64,000 nucleotides of DNA from Pomphorhynchus laevis (GCA_012934845.2 WNNJ02001768.1:1-64000), one strand, 5' to 3'. Shown: positions 1 to 11,884, counted from the first letter of the stretch. Made by a program: numbers and translations. The notes: generated from the sequence alone by a model not told the origin.

Positions 1-224
1 CCTGTTTATTTATCATAAATAAATAATACGTGAATATAAAGTGAACTTAAAGATCAATAATACCAATTTATTTTTATATTTTGATAGCTACTGCTCCCAT
101 CATCAGAAACAAATCGTTTTTTTATGTTGGTATTCAGTTAAGCTATAAAATGGATTAGCATCGGTTATTTTTAAGAATTATAAAAATAATTATAATTATA
201 CAAAGATTGTATAATTAGTTAACA

Positions 225-375
225 AACATCTTTGCCAGAGAAAATACAAGTAGGCAGAAAATCGGGTGACATAATACCTACTTTCCAATGTATTCCCTAA
301 AAACCTTTTGAATTTGGAAAAGCTTGTTTGGTAGTTTTATAGTAGCATAATTAATCGACAAATAAATTTTATTAT
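225..375 (+). repeat. Dispersed repeat, copy 1 of a direct pair
   Basis: Shares a long block with 1,136-1,283, including AGAGAAAATACAAGTA near the start and TAGTTTTATA near the end. The two look roughly 80% alike by eye. Family unknown. Confidence 0.7.
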
Positions 376-1135
376 AGATGAAACATATGAACGGGTTATA
401 TTTACAAAAATATAATTAACGCGTAAAAAGTAAAACAATATTATTGTTATTCATTCACAATCTTGTTATTAAACTTTTGCTTATCGCACTGCTAGCATTT
501 TCGATACTTTGCACCAAAAAAGTATCATAAACATTTTGCTCACCGGATTTTTTCGATAGTATGTGCATAGCATTTAGTCAATCATCTAAACAAAATGACT
601 AAGACTTAAAAATGGCTATGAGTTATTACATCAAATTATGATTATTAAGTTTTGTACAAAAAATACAAGAATGCTAGTTATATTTTAATGTATCGATACA
701 TCGGACTTAGGATCGGATATATTGTGAAATTATGAAGATAGAAGAAACTCGCTTGCTGGTGATGACTATGAATATAGTGTTTCCCAGCGTTAATATCTGT
801 TATTTGTAGAAACAAGCTATTTTAGCAATTGGCATGCTTTGAGTGTCCTGGGTTTGTATTCAACTATTTAGTTTATTTTATAAATATATATAATATTGCT
901 GCCTTAATACACATTAAAAGAATATGAAAAGATGCAGGGTAGCAAATCAAACTGTACAATCTAATAATTAAAGTTGATTCCATAGATTGGTTAGAAAATT
1001 TCTTTAGATACTTTGTAAAAAGTTTTTTTCATTATGTTTGTACCAACATGTAAAGAGTCATTGTGTCAAAACGTTGTTGAATTAAGAAAACATATTATCT
1101 CGCGTGGGTAATTCCAGATAAAAATAACGTAAACC

Positions 1136-1283
1136 AACACCTTTGCTAGAGAAAATACAAGTATACAGGAAACCAGATGACCTAATACATACTTTCTAAT
1201 CTATAACCAAAAACCCTTCGAACTTAGAAAAACTTGACGGTTAGTTTTATAATAACATAATTGATCGGCAAATAAATATTTAA
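1136..1283 (+). repeat. Dispersed repeat, copy 2 of a direct pair
   Basis: Same orientation as the copy at 225-375, about 0.9 kb downstream. Substitutions are spread evenly, so the duplication is not recent. Confidence 0.7.
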
Positions 1284-1689
1284 GATCAGCAATATTTTCA
1301 TAAATATTTATGAAAGATATACAACCCAAATATACTGATAGATAATAATTATTGTTTTAACAAGGTATTTTTAACTTATTGTTTCAATTTTCATTCATCA
1401 TTTGATTGTATTTTGTTTATAAATCTGAAAATTTAGATACCAAAATGTCTTTAATTTTGAGCAGAATCAATTAAAAATAGAAATAAATTTATTTAACAAA
1501 TTAAATAAATATATTTAAAATTTTCGTTAATCCTAAAACTAAATTTTAATGAATGGATCAAAATTATTTATTTTTTATGGAAAATGAGTGGCTGAGAAGT
1601 CTAAAAGTACTGAGATATGAATTTCCTGCTTAATGAATTGAAAATATTAAAAAGTGATAATTTTCGCAAATGTTAAAAAGATAATTTTC

Positions 1690-2020
1690 GAATACAAATT
1701 TGTATACAAAGCAAATATTATTAATTTATATCGATCCGATGACATATTTAAATTTACAAGAAACACATTTTTGCATGAGCATTCATGCATACCATATTAT
1801 ATAAAATATAATACATTAAATAATGAAATTCTAAGAATTGCAACAATATGTAATGATATTGGCTTTCTTCAAAAATCATTTAAATAATTTAATAGATACA
1901 TATTTTAAACTAGGTTACTATAAAAATATCATCAAGCAGAAAATAGTAAAATATATAAATCAACACAATAATATAAAGCATAAATTTAAACTCTTAAGTG
2001 GCAAATATACTTTGTATTAG
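1690..2020 (+). mobile_element. Penelope-like element, C-terminal fragment
   Basis: Encodes the C-terminal tail of the PLE family whose best copy is at 34,268-35,719, with the landmarks DDIFKFTRN, FLHEHSCIP, ILRIATICNDIGFL and KQKIVKYINQHNNIK. The copy is 5' truncated and decayed. It leads directly into a PTR terminal repeat, the usual order in this window. Confidence 0.8.
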
Positions 2021-2361
2021 AATAAGATACTAGATAGTTATTTCATTACATATAGTAATATGTAATGACAACGACTTTTTTCAAAATTTATTTAAAATAT
2101 TTTGTATTATGATGAGAAAAAATGGTTGGTTTAAAAAAAACATTTTGGTTTTTTAAAACAAAATGCTTTGTATTAGAATAGGGTACAATAGATAATCAAA
2201 TTTCATAAGAGGAAATACATTAGCATGTATTTGGCTCTGCTGCTATGTTGGGTCGAGGAATAGGGCTGAAACATGATAGCATATCAGTTTCTCCTGATGA
2301 CCTCTAATCCTTATTTATACATAACGTATGTTATTTATGTTATCGTCTGTTATTTATAAGT
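2012..2361 (+). repeat. PLE terminal repeat (PTR), left part, split by a LINE
   Basis: Begins with the ACTTTGTATTAGAATAAGA landmark that follows the PLE stop codon, carries ~150 bp of extra sequence, then the TTGGCTCT...AGGGCTGAAAC stem and CTCCTGATGACCTCTAATCC. It breaks off in GTTATTTATAAGTC, where the RTE LINE is inserted, and resumes at 5,838. Confidence 0.75.
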
Positions 2362-5300
2362 CGCTAGGTGGCAGTCGAGTAAGTACTAAACTGACACCTA
2401 TTGTCAATTAGCCTCTTCGTGGAGTTGCCCAGGTAACGTATGTTCGATATTCATCGAACAACGGCTAAATAATTGGCCTGCTTGCATCAGCGGTGGAGAT
2501 AGTCTTTTCAAAGATTATCTCAGATCCTCCGATGATTCCAACGGCGGATTAGACAATGGACGAAAAGGCGAATGAGAGTCACTGATGCCTGTTTCTTTGC
2601 AGTAGCGATGTTAGATCATCAAAGGATATTGCGAACGGGAGCTAGCGGAACAAACAAAATCACTACGATGACTCCAACTGCGGATTGGACAATGGACAGA
2701 AAGGCGACAGAGAGTCTCAGAAACCTGTATCCTTACAGTAGCGATGTTGGATCATCAAAGGATATCGGGAACAGGATAAAGCCGAACAAACAAATCAAGA
2801 CAATGAAAATGACAAGCAACAAACTTTCAAAACATAAACCAAGTGCGTAGTACAATGGTCAACCCACCACTGACCGGAGGAGTTTTTATTGTCGGGTGCC
2901 GTGTGACCAAGCAGTTGTACAGAGACAGCAAAAGAGGCATCAACATCCGAATCAGACTAGACTTCATGTAGGAACGTGGAATGTAATCTCGCTGGCGGGA
3001 AATGATCAGAATTTGTTATAGAGATGGTTCGCTTCGGTTTTGAAATAGTCAGAGTGACTTCTCTTCACTATTCTGGAACTGGAACTGAACTTTTGGATCA
3101 AGTATGACCTTCAACAATTCGTAAGTTTTCAACAGAAAGCGACGACAGGCGGGTGTAGGGATACTTAAAAGTCCTCGGCGTCGTTCGGGTAGAGAAGTTT
3201 AACCCAATGAACGAAAGGCTGACGTCTCTGAGACTTTTAGTCAAAGAGGGAAAGGGGATAACTGTTGTGTGTGCGTATGCTCCCAACATTATCTCGAAAT
3301 ACGCAGTCTTCGTGAAAGATATTCAGGCTTTGCATGATAATACTCATGTTATAGATTCCCTCGTTCTATTGGGTAACTTTAATGCTCATGTTGGTAGAGA
3401 CATTAGCACTAAGAAGGGAGTGTTGGGGAGGATGGACACTCTGATCCGAATGCGAATGGTATTGAATTATTGCCATTTGTTGTCGTAACAATTTGTGCAG
3501 AATTAACACCATGTTTGAACATAAGGAGATCAATAGATGCACATGGCATCAGGAATCTTTCAGTCAAAGATCAATGATCGATTTTATAATCGTTTCATCT
3601 GATCTGGGACGTTATGTTCTGGACACTTGTGTGATGAGAGGGGCTGATCTGTCAACCGATTACTACCTTGTAGTTAGTAAACTTCGATGGACGGATCGGA
3701 TGCTAAACAAGCCTGGTAAACCCAAACGTTGTGTGAGGGCGTGCAGAGAGCATCTAGCAGATGTTTCTGTCAAAGAACGTTTTTCTGTCTACATCCGGGA
3801 GGACATTTCTCGGTTGCCAGTAGAGGTGAAGAGCATTGATCAGGAATGGGAGATGTTCCGATCCTCGCTTGCAAAAGCAACTGTTAAAAGCTGTGGCTTG
3901 AAGGCATTAGGTGCTTGTCGTGGAGAAAATACTCGAACTGCTTGGTGAACACCAACAGTTAGAGATTTTGTCCAACAGAAGAAGCTAGCTTATAAGGCAA
4001 CTCTTTCAGATAAATCAGTGAAAGCTGTAGACAAGTACCGAAGGGCAAAGAGAGCTTCAGCTTGATCAGTTGCCGGAGCGAAGAAGGCGGCTTTAGAGAA
4101 GTTTGGAGAACACTAAGAACTTGATTATAGGTCAGCTTCGAAGATGTTCTAGAAGATGATCAGGAACCTTCATGTTGGAAAGCAGAAAATTCCTATAACT
4201 GTCTACGACAAGGCAGGGTCTATGCTGACTGACATTGAAGAAATTCTTGGTTGTTGAAAAGAGCATTTTAGTAGTCTCTTTAAGCCGATGGATATGCTTT
4301 CTATTGTAGAAGTATAGCCTTTAGAACCAACGGAAGAGCTCATCTCTTTGGAAGAGCTCATTGCTGTTGTTAAAATCTTCGTAATGGCAATTCTTCAAAA
4401 GTGGACGAGATTCGACCTGAAGCTTTAAAGGCTCTCGACGTTGTTGGCATGAAGTGGCTATGCGGATCTTCAATGCTGCATTGAAGTCGGGCAAGGTTCG
4501 TAGTGAGTGGCGAATTGGGGTGGTGGTACTAATCTTTTAGAAAGATGACCGAAGAGTGTGTTCTAATTATCGGGAACAAATTAGTAAGCCATCTGCTAGG
4601 ATTCTTGAGTTAAGAATACGATCTATAGTTGAGGGACAGTTGCAAGATGAACAATGCGGCTTTTATCCAAATCGTGGAACTACGAATCAACACTTTACTC
4701 TCTCAACTATCTTCGAACAGTCTTGGGAGTTCGCTCAACTGTCTACATATATTTTGAATATTTGGGAAAGGCGTTCGGAGTTCCACGAGGGAGGTTGTGA
4801 GAGGTACGAAGAAAGTATGAAGTAACACACTATCTTCTGGTAGCTGTGCCTTCTCTGTATGAACAAAGTATAAATTGTGTTTGTGTTCTAGGTAAGAATT
4901 CTGAATCATTTCCAGAAGGCGTTGGGCTACTTTAGGATGGTCCTTTGTATCCACTTTTGTTCCTTGTTTACATGGACAAAATTTCGAGATGGGCTGCTCT
5001 GACGGATGTCGGTTTTAGGTTAGGTTCCATCAGGATAGCATGACTGCTTATTGCAAATGACGTTGTTTTGTTGGTTTCTTGTCCTGAGGACTCACAATGC
5101 CTACTAGATCGCTTTCACGATGGAATGCCAAGCGGCAGCGATGTTGGTTTGTACCTCCAAGACTGTCTCTATGTGCTCATCTCGAATTCAGTTGCTAATG
5201 TCAATCCGGATTGGAGAAAATATTCTTCCTGATGTGGAGGATTTCAAGTATTTTGGTGCATTGTTCTTGAAGGACGGCCGGAACATCAAGAAGATTGAGA

Positions 5301-5842
5301 AACGGATTTGTGCAGCTAACGCAGCAATGCGTTCTTTGTACAGTGTTATCGTGGTGAAGCGAGAGTTGAGTCTTAAGGCGAAGCTTTCGGTTTATCACGC
5401 AATCGTCGTTCCTATGACCGAGCGGATATTATCTCGTATACATTCGACCTAAAAGAGGTGTCTTCGCGGTATGACTGGTCTTAGCCTTATATATAAGGTT
5501 AGGAATTCGGTCGTAGTAAAGCCGTTGCTTCTCTACATCGAATAAAGTCAGCTGAGGTGGCTAGGACACGTTCTGAGGATGTCTAGGGATCGCCTTCCTC
5601 GGAGTGTTTTCAAGGCCGGACTCTCTCGAAAGAGACCTCGCGATAGACCTCGGTACAAGTTGAGAGGTCAAATCTCGAAACTGGCCGAAGACCGCCTTGG
5701 GCTATCTGAAACAGAACTCTGGTGTTTTGCTCAGGATCGCGATGTCTGCAGTAGTTTTATTCGTGTACTGCCCCCACGACACGACACCCGGCCCAGTGGT
5801 TTGTTTCTTTATCTGGTCAAGAAATTGTAGTTGTAGTTAGTT
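2362..5842 (+). mobile_element. RTE-like LINE (Rex-type), copy 1, near full length, decayed
   Basis: Non-LTR retrotransposon of about 3.5 kb. The endonuclease is seen at 3,207-3,948, with VVCAYAP, LLGNFNAHVGRD and a later IDFIIVSSDL. The reverse transcriptase follows from about 4,380, with DEQCGFYPNRGTT, then DVEDFKYFGALF at 5,236. The C-terminal LPPRHD tail ends near 5,790. That tail resembles the LPPRPDP end of fish RTE-type elements, which is the main basis for the clade call. Many stops and frameshifts interrupt the frame and the FADD box is altered. It is inserted in a PTR, with TTATTTAT-like sequence on both sides as a likely target duplication. The 3' end is a short GTTGTA-type repeat. 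Copies: 13,086-15,590 and 40,858-41,130. Confidence 0.8.
2531..2801 (+). repeat. 136-bp tandem duplication in the LINE 5' region
   Basis: Units at 2,531-2,666 and 2,667-2,801 both run from GATGAYTCCAAC through CAATGGAC, AGTAGCGATGTT and ATCATCAAAGGATAT to a GGAACAAACAAA-type end. The second LINE copy at 13.1 kb has this unit only once. Confidence 0.8.
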
Positions 5843-6110
5843 ATTTATTACTCAATTCATAAAAATTGAGTTTTATTTCAAATTTTAAGTTAAAATTTCA
5901 ACTGGATATAAATTATATAAAATCCTGTTTAACGATTATTTATTATTTATAATTATTTACTGTTTAATTTTTTTAAATAATCAAAATTTATTATTGATAA
6001 ATAATAAATAACATGCGTTATTTATTATTTATAATTATTTACTATTTAGGTATTTAAATTTTTTAGTATTATTTTTAATTTATAAATAATATGAAATACG
6101 TAGACTCAGT
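5838..6110 (+). repeat. PTR, right part
   Basis: Resumes the interrupted PTR at TTATTTATTACTCAATTC with the small CTCAATT...AATTGAG hairpin, an AT-rich tract, and the terminal landmark AATACGTAGACTCAG. The hairpin arms differ from the family norm (GTCAATT/AATTGAC) by a paired change. Confidence 0.7.
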
Positions 6111-7017
6111 AAGCTAATCTGATTAGTTTTCAAAATCCGTTTTCTCTACTTTGTCTTCTAAATCATAAATATTTGTATACGTCCTAAAGTATTAATTTCT
6201 TTTATCGTAGTCACATATAATAATTTCGCGCGTATTTTATTATATAATTATGCTGTTGTTTAAAACAGTACACGAAATGACGATAAGTAATATTTTGTTT
6301 TTATATTGTAAATTTATAATAAAAAATTTAATTAAATTGTCCAAGACTTACTAATTTGTTGCACAATATAGGGACAAAAATATTGTCTATATAGGGACAA
6401 TATATGGACAACAACTATAGGGACAAAAATATTATATTCTAACATTTATAAGACCCATTTGAGGGTAACTACTAATTTGTAAATAATATTTTGAAAATTA
6501 AAAAAAATTGTTGAACAATTGTTCAAACAATTAAAATTATGAGAAATCAGTACAAAAATTAATTTATATGCGAATGAAACTGGAATGTTTTTAAATTTAA
6601 AATTTTTAGTGCAAAGTACCAACAATGATTTACAGAATGATAAACTATACTACGTACAATACAACTCATTTGAATGCTTACAAATTGTCGTTTGTGAATA
6701 AAGAATCAAATGTAAAAAATATACTTTTATATTTTTTTTATTTTTTATTATTATCTTAGACAGTACACGAAAGGACTGTAAATGAAAATTTTTATTTTAA
6801 GTTTAATATTAAACCTTATAATTTAAAATTGAAAATAAATCACTTTACAAAGTGATTTTTTTAATAAGTTTATAGTTGTTACCATTTGTATATGGGAAAT
6901 TAAACTAACAAGCATTAAAAATTGAGAATTAGATCAAACAAAATCTTTGAAACGCTTTAGCATTCAATTGGCCGACCACAAAGTTTACAATTAAATTACA
7001 TAGATATAATAAATAAT
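6111..7017. other. AT-rich stretch with a small GGGACAA tandem repeat
   Basis: No gene seen. At 6,370-6,435 the phrase TATAGGGACAAAAATATT and variants recur three to four times. Confidence 0.5.
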
Positions 7018-7140
7018 TATATCAAGTTAAAATAAAAAATAAAATTTAAAGTAAACGTCATTTTTATGAATTGACTAATAAATAACAGACGTTGTATCGG
7101 AATAACGAATAGAGGTCATCGGGAGGAACTGCTATGCTAT
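7018..7140 (-). repeat. PTR, partial, minus orientation
   Basis: Reads as the PTR end on the minus strand: TTTTATTTTAACTTGATAT, the GTCAATTC hairpin, CTCTATTC, then GAGGTCATCGGGAGG on the plus strand. It stops at the conserved TTTCGG and is joined to PLE coding sequence. Confidence 0.7.
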
Positions 7141-7945
7141 CAGTTTTCGGATCCTGATATTAGTTTTATTAAATATTTATGTAATTTTGCATTCAATATT
7201 ATAGTTTTATTATCAGATTCAATATTTATATCATTTCTATCCATTATAGAACAGTGACTTGTAATAATTGTTTCTAAACTTAAATCACTAAGTTCATATG
7301 TTGTGTTTATATTTAAATCATTATAATTAACTTCTTTCATCAGTATATTATAATAAAGCTTTTTGCATATGAAGACAAAGTTATTACTAGCTTTATCAAT
7401 AGTTATTATTATATAGTTATCCTTTAATTTAGTAAGTTCTTTATACATATCTTTATTAATTTTATCTTTTCTTTTATAATTGTTTGTTATTTTCATTTTA
7501 TTTTTAATTTTATCAAATATATAATCCTTCCAAATTTTAATCTTTGATGTATTTAAGCTTTTACCATTATAGAACAACGACTTGTAATAATTGTTTCTAA
7601 ACTCAACTCACTACGTTCATATGTTGGATTTACATTTAAATCATTAGAATTAACCTCTTTCATTAGTATATCATAATAAAGCTTTTTGCATATGAAGACA
7701 AAGTTATTACTAGCTTTATCAATAGTTGTTATTATATAGTTATCCTTTAATTTAGTAAGTTCTTTATACATATCTTTATTAATTTTATCTTTCCTTTTAT
7801 AATTGTTTGTTATTTTCATTTTATTTTTAATTTTATCAAATATATAATCTTTCCAAATGTTTATCTTAGATATATTCGAGCTTTCACTATTAATCAGCTT
7901 ACTAAAGTAATCATTTAAGTTATTATATATCGAATTGTAAAGCAC
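7141..7945 (-). mobile_element. PLE, two N-terminal fragments in tandem
   Basis: Two head-to-tail copies (about 7,553-7,945 and 7,141-7,577) encode the same N-terminal part of the PLE protein: IWKDYIFDKIKNKMKITNNY, DKINKDMYKELTKLKDNYII, TIDKASNNFVFICKKLYY and SLETIITS. They are nearly identical. The reverse-transcriptase catalytic part is missing from both. Partial tandem copies are a known habit of Penelope-like elements. Confidence 0.8.
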
Positions 7946-7964
7946 ACTTTAAAAATATTATCAA

Positions 7965-8480
7965 CACAATAATAATTTTATTATAAAGATATAATAAATA
8001 ATTATATAAAGTTAAAATTTAAAATTGAAATTTAAAATAAAAGTCAATTCTTATGAATTGAATAATAAATAACAGACAATGTATAAGAATGAGGATTAGA
8101 GGTCATCAGAATGAATTGCTATGTTATCAGGTTTCGGCTCCTATTCCTAGATATTAAAAAATAATAAATAATAAATAATAAATTTATTAATAAATAAATT
8201 TATTTATTTTATTTATATTCTTATCAAGTAAAAATTTAAAATTGTAATTTAAAATGAGTCATTTTTATGAATTGACTAATAAATAACAGACAATGTATCA
8301 GAACAAGGATTAGAGGTTATCAGGATGAACTGCAATGCTATTAAGTTTCGACCCCTATTCCTCTACCCAGCGGAGCCCAATACACGCTTATGACGTATTT
8401 CCTCTGATGAAATTTAATTATCTAATGTACCCTATTCTATTACAAAGCATATCGTTTATTATCCAACTATTTTTTGCTTA
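7965..8480 (-). repeat. Two PTR copies, minus orientation
   Basis: The first copy (7,965-8,155) ends at GGTTTCGGCTCCTATTCC. The second (8,215-8,480) is longer and keeps the GGCTCC...GGGGTC stem (read on the minus strand), CCTCTGATGAAATTT and the CTATTACAAAGCATAT start landmark. Confidence 0.75.
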
Positions 8481-8536
8481 AAGCCATGTCCTTCTTAACG
8501 ATAACACTCGGGAAAAACGGTAAACGTATTAGCATA

Positions 8537-8635
8537 GCCAATATCTATATTGACTATGTTCGGTCGGTATATTGGCTATGTTCTATATTAAATATGTATA
8601 TCCAATATCTATATTGGCTATATTCGGTCGGGGGA
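8537..8635 (+). repeat. Short tandem repeat around GGCTATATTCGGTCGG
   Basis: AGCCAATATCTATATTG and CTATRTTCGGTCGG recur two to three times, with inverted overlaps between AGCCAATAT and ATATTGGCT. Function unknown. Confidence 0.6.
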
Positions 8636-8839
8636 GATTCACAAAAACTGTGATCTTATGAAGGTTGCTTTTATATCATGTTACTAGGTTACTTCAACGA
8701 CAGAACTAGTCGTTTGATTAATGCAGCACTCTACAGAGCCGGTAGCTATTATCTTATTCACGAATCACCGTCTCCCAGCTTTCATTACACAACAACAAGA
8801 AAAACTGCCATGTTATTATTAGTTGCTGGCCAATATTCC

Positions 8840-8965
8840 TTGGTCCAGCATAACAACGGGGGCAAGTGCAAGCTATTGACGTATTTACTCTGATGAAATT
8901 TGATTATCTAGTGTATCGTATTCTAATACAAATTATATTGTATATTATCTATACATAAAAATGTT
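8840..8965 (-). repeat. PTR, partial, minus orientation
   Basis: Contains decayed CCAGCATAACA, TATTTACTCTGATGAAATTT and CGTATTCTAATACAAA, the minus-strand version of the PTR start. Confidence 0.65.
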
Positions 8966-10079
8966 TCGCTTAATAGTTTAAATTAATCTTTAATAATATT
9001 TTGTTGATTTGTATATTGTAAATTTAATATTTTAATAATACTCGGTTGATATAATTCTACAAAATAAAAAATTAAAAAACTTGCTTAAAAATTAAGAGAA
9101 AATTAATGTCGTATCAATAATACATAGTTTCAGTATTTCTGACGGAGGCTATATAAATTATTTATTAAATAAATCTCATTTATTTAATTTATATAGAAAA
9201 TAAATTAGAAAATATTTTTATTTTTATTAATGCCATTTAAGCGACATGTGCATAATTTAGAGATAATTTAATAATATAATTTATCTAAATAGAGAACTAT
9301 CAGAAGTTGTTTTCATCATAATAAAATAACATTTAAAAGTTATCAAAAGAAATATAATACTTATGAATAAATTTTGAAAATGATTGGCCAAACAAAGATG
9401 AGAGTCTGTTCAATAAATTTTTGACCGCAACTGCCCTCATTACCAGATTTTATATCTAATATTTTAATATTACATATAAAATATATTAGATATATTAGAT
9501 ATATTATAAAATATTTATATTTATAAAATATTAGATATATTATCTAATATTTTCTATTTTTTTCTATTAGATTTTCTGAAAACGCTTATTATAGATAAAG
9601 ATATCTGAGGCGTGCGAAACTTCATTGAATAAACTCTTTTCTCTGCTTTGCCGATGATTTTCAAAATTTTAAAGTTATCATGTAACAGATTTCATTATAA
9701 AATCTGTTATTAATCTGAACGATATCATGTAAATAACAAATTTATTGCAAATAAATTTATTATTTTAATTATTTATTATTTTTAATTTATTGCAAAAGTG
9801 TTTGTTTCAGCATAGAATTCCAAAGTTATATTATCCATTAATATATTCAAGTAGATGTTTAAGTCTGTAATGTGCCATATTTTTATAAAAGCATTGAACA
9901 GTCTAAAATTTACATGAGATAGAAGACGGCTTACGATTTTATATTTGTTGAGAATTCATCATCCAGAGATTTGAGCGATTGTGAATGCTACCAAAACTCG
10001 TTAGGCTATCATTACTATTTATGCTCATGATTCAAGGTTTGTTAATTCTATTGTTTATAAAACAAAAAGTTTTGTTTAG
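8966..10079. other. AT-rich stretch upstream of the orphan exon
   Basis: A piece at 9,060-9,160 (AAACTTGCTTAAAAATTAAG, TATCAATAATACATAG) recurs at 29,800-29,890 on the other strand and near 30,520-30,620. The rest shows no gene and no convincing partner exon for the last exon that follows. Confidence 0.45.
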
Positions 10080-10357
10080 CAAACATACATTTATGTCGAC
10101 CATTTGATTGGAAGACATTCAAACTTAACGTTACCACCGATGAACCGGAAGAGCAACTTAACGAGCACTTAGCTGTCAAAGTCGCTGCAAACTACTATCC
10201 AAATGTACCGGAAAAATTTTTAAGAGACAACACTCGCGAACTAATTCGAAGATTTCAACTAAAAACCATATTTGATTTTATTGATTCATACATAACCGTT
10301 ACAGCATCTATAGAAAATGAAAACAAACAGACGTCATTAACTGTGAATACATTGTAA
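10080..10357 (+). CDS. Last coding exon of an unrecognised host gene
   Basis: A good 3' splice site (TTTTGTTTAG) precedes an open stretch of 91 codons ending in TAA at 10,355. The predicted tail runs from DWKTFKLNVTTDEPEEQ through KVAANYYPNVPEKFLRDN and ELIRRFQLKTIFDFIDSY to SLTVNTL. Codon use and GC content are higher than the surroundings, and the residues (aromatic and charged, predicted helical) read like a folded protein, not repeat debris. The exon begins in the middle of a codon, so at least one upstream exon must exist. None was found in the window's first 10 kb, which suggests a long intron or a start outside the window. It is too far from UNC79, and has its own stop, to belong to that gene. 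I do not recognise the family. Confidence 0.6.
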
Positions 10358-10499
10358 TAAATTACTAAAAAGTTTTTTTAAGTGCCTTTGAAAAGCTTTT
10401 GTGGTTAGTTAGTTCCTTTTGAACTTTTATGAATAGTTGGCTGAATTAGCATGTTGGATATAATTTTATTTAAACAAAAATAAACAAACTCCACATCAT

Positions 10500-10640
10500 T
10501 ATTCTTATACATATATAATCCTTATTCTTATACATAAACTAATCCTTATTCTGATACATCGTCTGTTATTTATTAGTCAATTCATAAAAATTGACTTTTA
10601 TTTTAAATTTCTAATTTTTATTTTAAAAATATTTAAATAT
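10500..10640 (+). repeat. PTR, 3' part only
   Basis: Has CTTATTCTGATACATCGTC, TGTTATTTATTAGTC and the GTCAATTC...AATTGAC hairpin. The upstream stems are missing. Confidence 0.7.
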
Positions 10641-10677
10641 ATTTAAATATTTATATATTTAATATTTTTATCCAAAA

Positions 10678-11157
10678 TTTTATAAATATATAAAATATAT
10701 GTTTCGATACATTGATGATATATGTGTATTTAATTCTAATAATTTTTATTCAATTAGTGAACAAATTTATCCAGAAAGCCTTAATTATTAACAAAACCAA
10801 TATTAATGATAAATAAGGTGTATATCTAGATATGAACATTAAATAAACATTAACTAAAACTACTAGTAATTTATATCGTAAAGATGACATATTTAAATTT
10901 ACAAGAAACATATTTTTGCATGAGCATTCATGCATACCATATAATATAAAATATAATACATTAAATAATGAAATTTTAAGAATTGCAACAATATGTAATG
11001 ATATTGGCTTTCTTAAAAATCATTTAAATAATTTAAACTAGGTTATTATAAAAATAACATCAAGCAGAAAATGGTAAAATATATAAATCAACACAATAAT
11101 ATAAAGAATAAATTTAAACTCTTAAGTGGCCAATTTTTGTGGATGGATAATAAATAA
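10678..11157 (+). mobile_element. PLE, C-terminal fragment
   Basis: Starts just before the catalytic box (equivalent of FRYIDDICVFNS) and runs to the normal WMDNK end followed by TAA. It is joined directly to the PTR at 11,155. 5' truncated, with internal breaks. Confidence 0.8.
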
Positions 11158-11310
11158 TATACTTCGTATTAGAATAAGATACTAGATAGTTTTATCAGAG
11201 GAAATACATCATTAGCATGTATTTGGCTCGCTGCTATGTTGGGTAGAGGAACAGGGGCCAAAACCTGATAGCATAGCAGTTCCTCCTGATGACCTCTACG
11301 TATTTTATAT
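11155..11310 (+). repeat. PTR, complete 5' half with conserved stems
   Basis: Shows AAATACAT/ATGTATTT, GGCTC...GGGGCC, CTGCTATG...CATAGCAG and GAGGAA...TTCCTC, then CTGATGACCTCT. Truncated after that. Confidence 0.8.
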
Positions 11311-11424
11311 TGCGATATTTTATGTTACAATAAATAGAAAATCAAAAAAAATATGTAAAACCTATAATCACAAAAATTATTAAGAATAAATGTGTATAAA
11401 ATTTGTCGAAAATTTGTAAAAATT

Positions 11425-11590
11425 GTATTTCAAAATTATTTAAATAATTTATTAGATACATATTTTAAACTAGGTTACTACAAAAATACAATCGAACAGA
11501 AAATAGTAAAATATATAAATCAACACAACAATATAAAGAATAAATTTAAAATCATTAGCGGAAATTTTTTTTGGATGGATCATAAATAAT
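11425..11590 (+). mobile_element. PLE, short C-terminal fragment
   Basis: Encodes LDTYFKLGYYKNTIEQKIVK and the INQHNNIKNKFK end with a variant WMDHK terminus. Confidence 0.75.
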
Positions 11591-11884
11591 ATACTTTGTA
11601 TTAGAATAAGATACTATTTAAAAGTAGGGGCATCTATATTTAGACAGGTAAAATGTGTTCCAAAATATTATTAATATTATTAACTATAAGACTGAAAACG
11701 CTTAAGAATAATAAATAATATACTTTGTATTATAATGATATGCTTGATAATCAAATTTCATAAGAAGAAATACGTCATTAGTGCGTATTTGGCCCTACTG
11801 CTATGTTGGGTAGAGGAGTTAGGGGCCGAAACCTGAAAACAAAGCAGTTTCTCTTGATAACCTCAAATCATTTAATCCTCCAAT
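11588..11884 (+). repeat. PTR with a captured PLE scrap, left part
   Basis: The ACTTTGTATTA landmark appears twice (11,592 and 11,720). Between them lies a scrap of PLE coding sequence equivalent to KVGTSIFRQVKGVP (11,613-11,672). The stem region GGCCCT...AGGGGCCGAAACC follows. The copy is cut near 11,884 by the L2-like LINE and resumes at 16,425. Confidence 0.75.

Larger units (their letters stand above)
1..1653. other. AT-rich stretch, no gene seen
   Basis: No open frame with recognisable protein similarity and no convincing exon was found. The only structure I see is a pair of related ~145-bp segments, listed separately. Confidence 0.5.

Noticed and set aside
8678-8893. 71-codon plus frame at 8.7 kb
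   Set aside because: Its 3' half is a decayed PTR in the minus orientation and no similarity was recognised in the 5' half.
9972-10053. Segment between CATCCAG and AAG|GTTTGT as an exon upstream of the orphan exon
   Set aside because: All three frames contain a stop before the donor.
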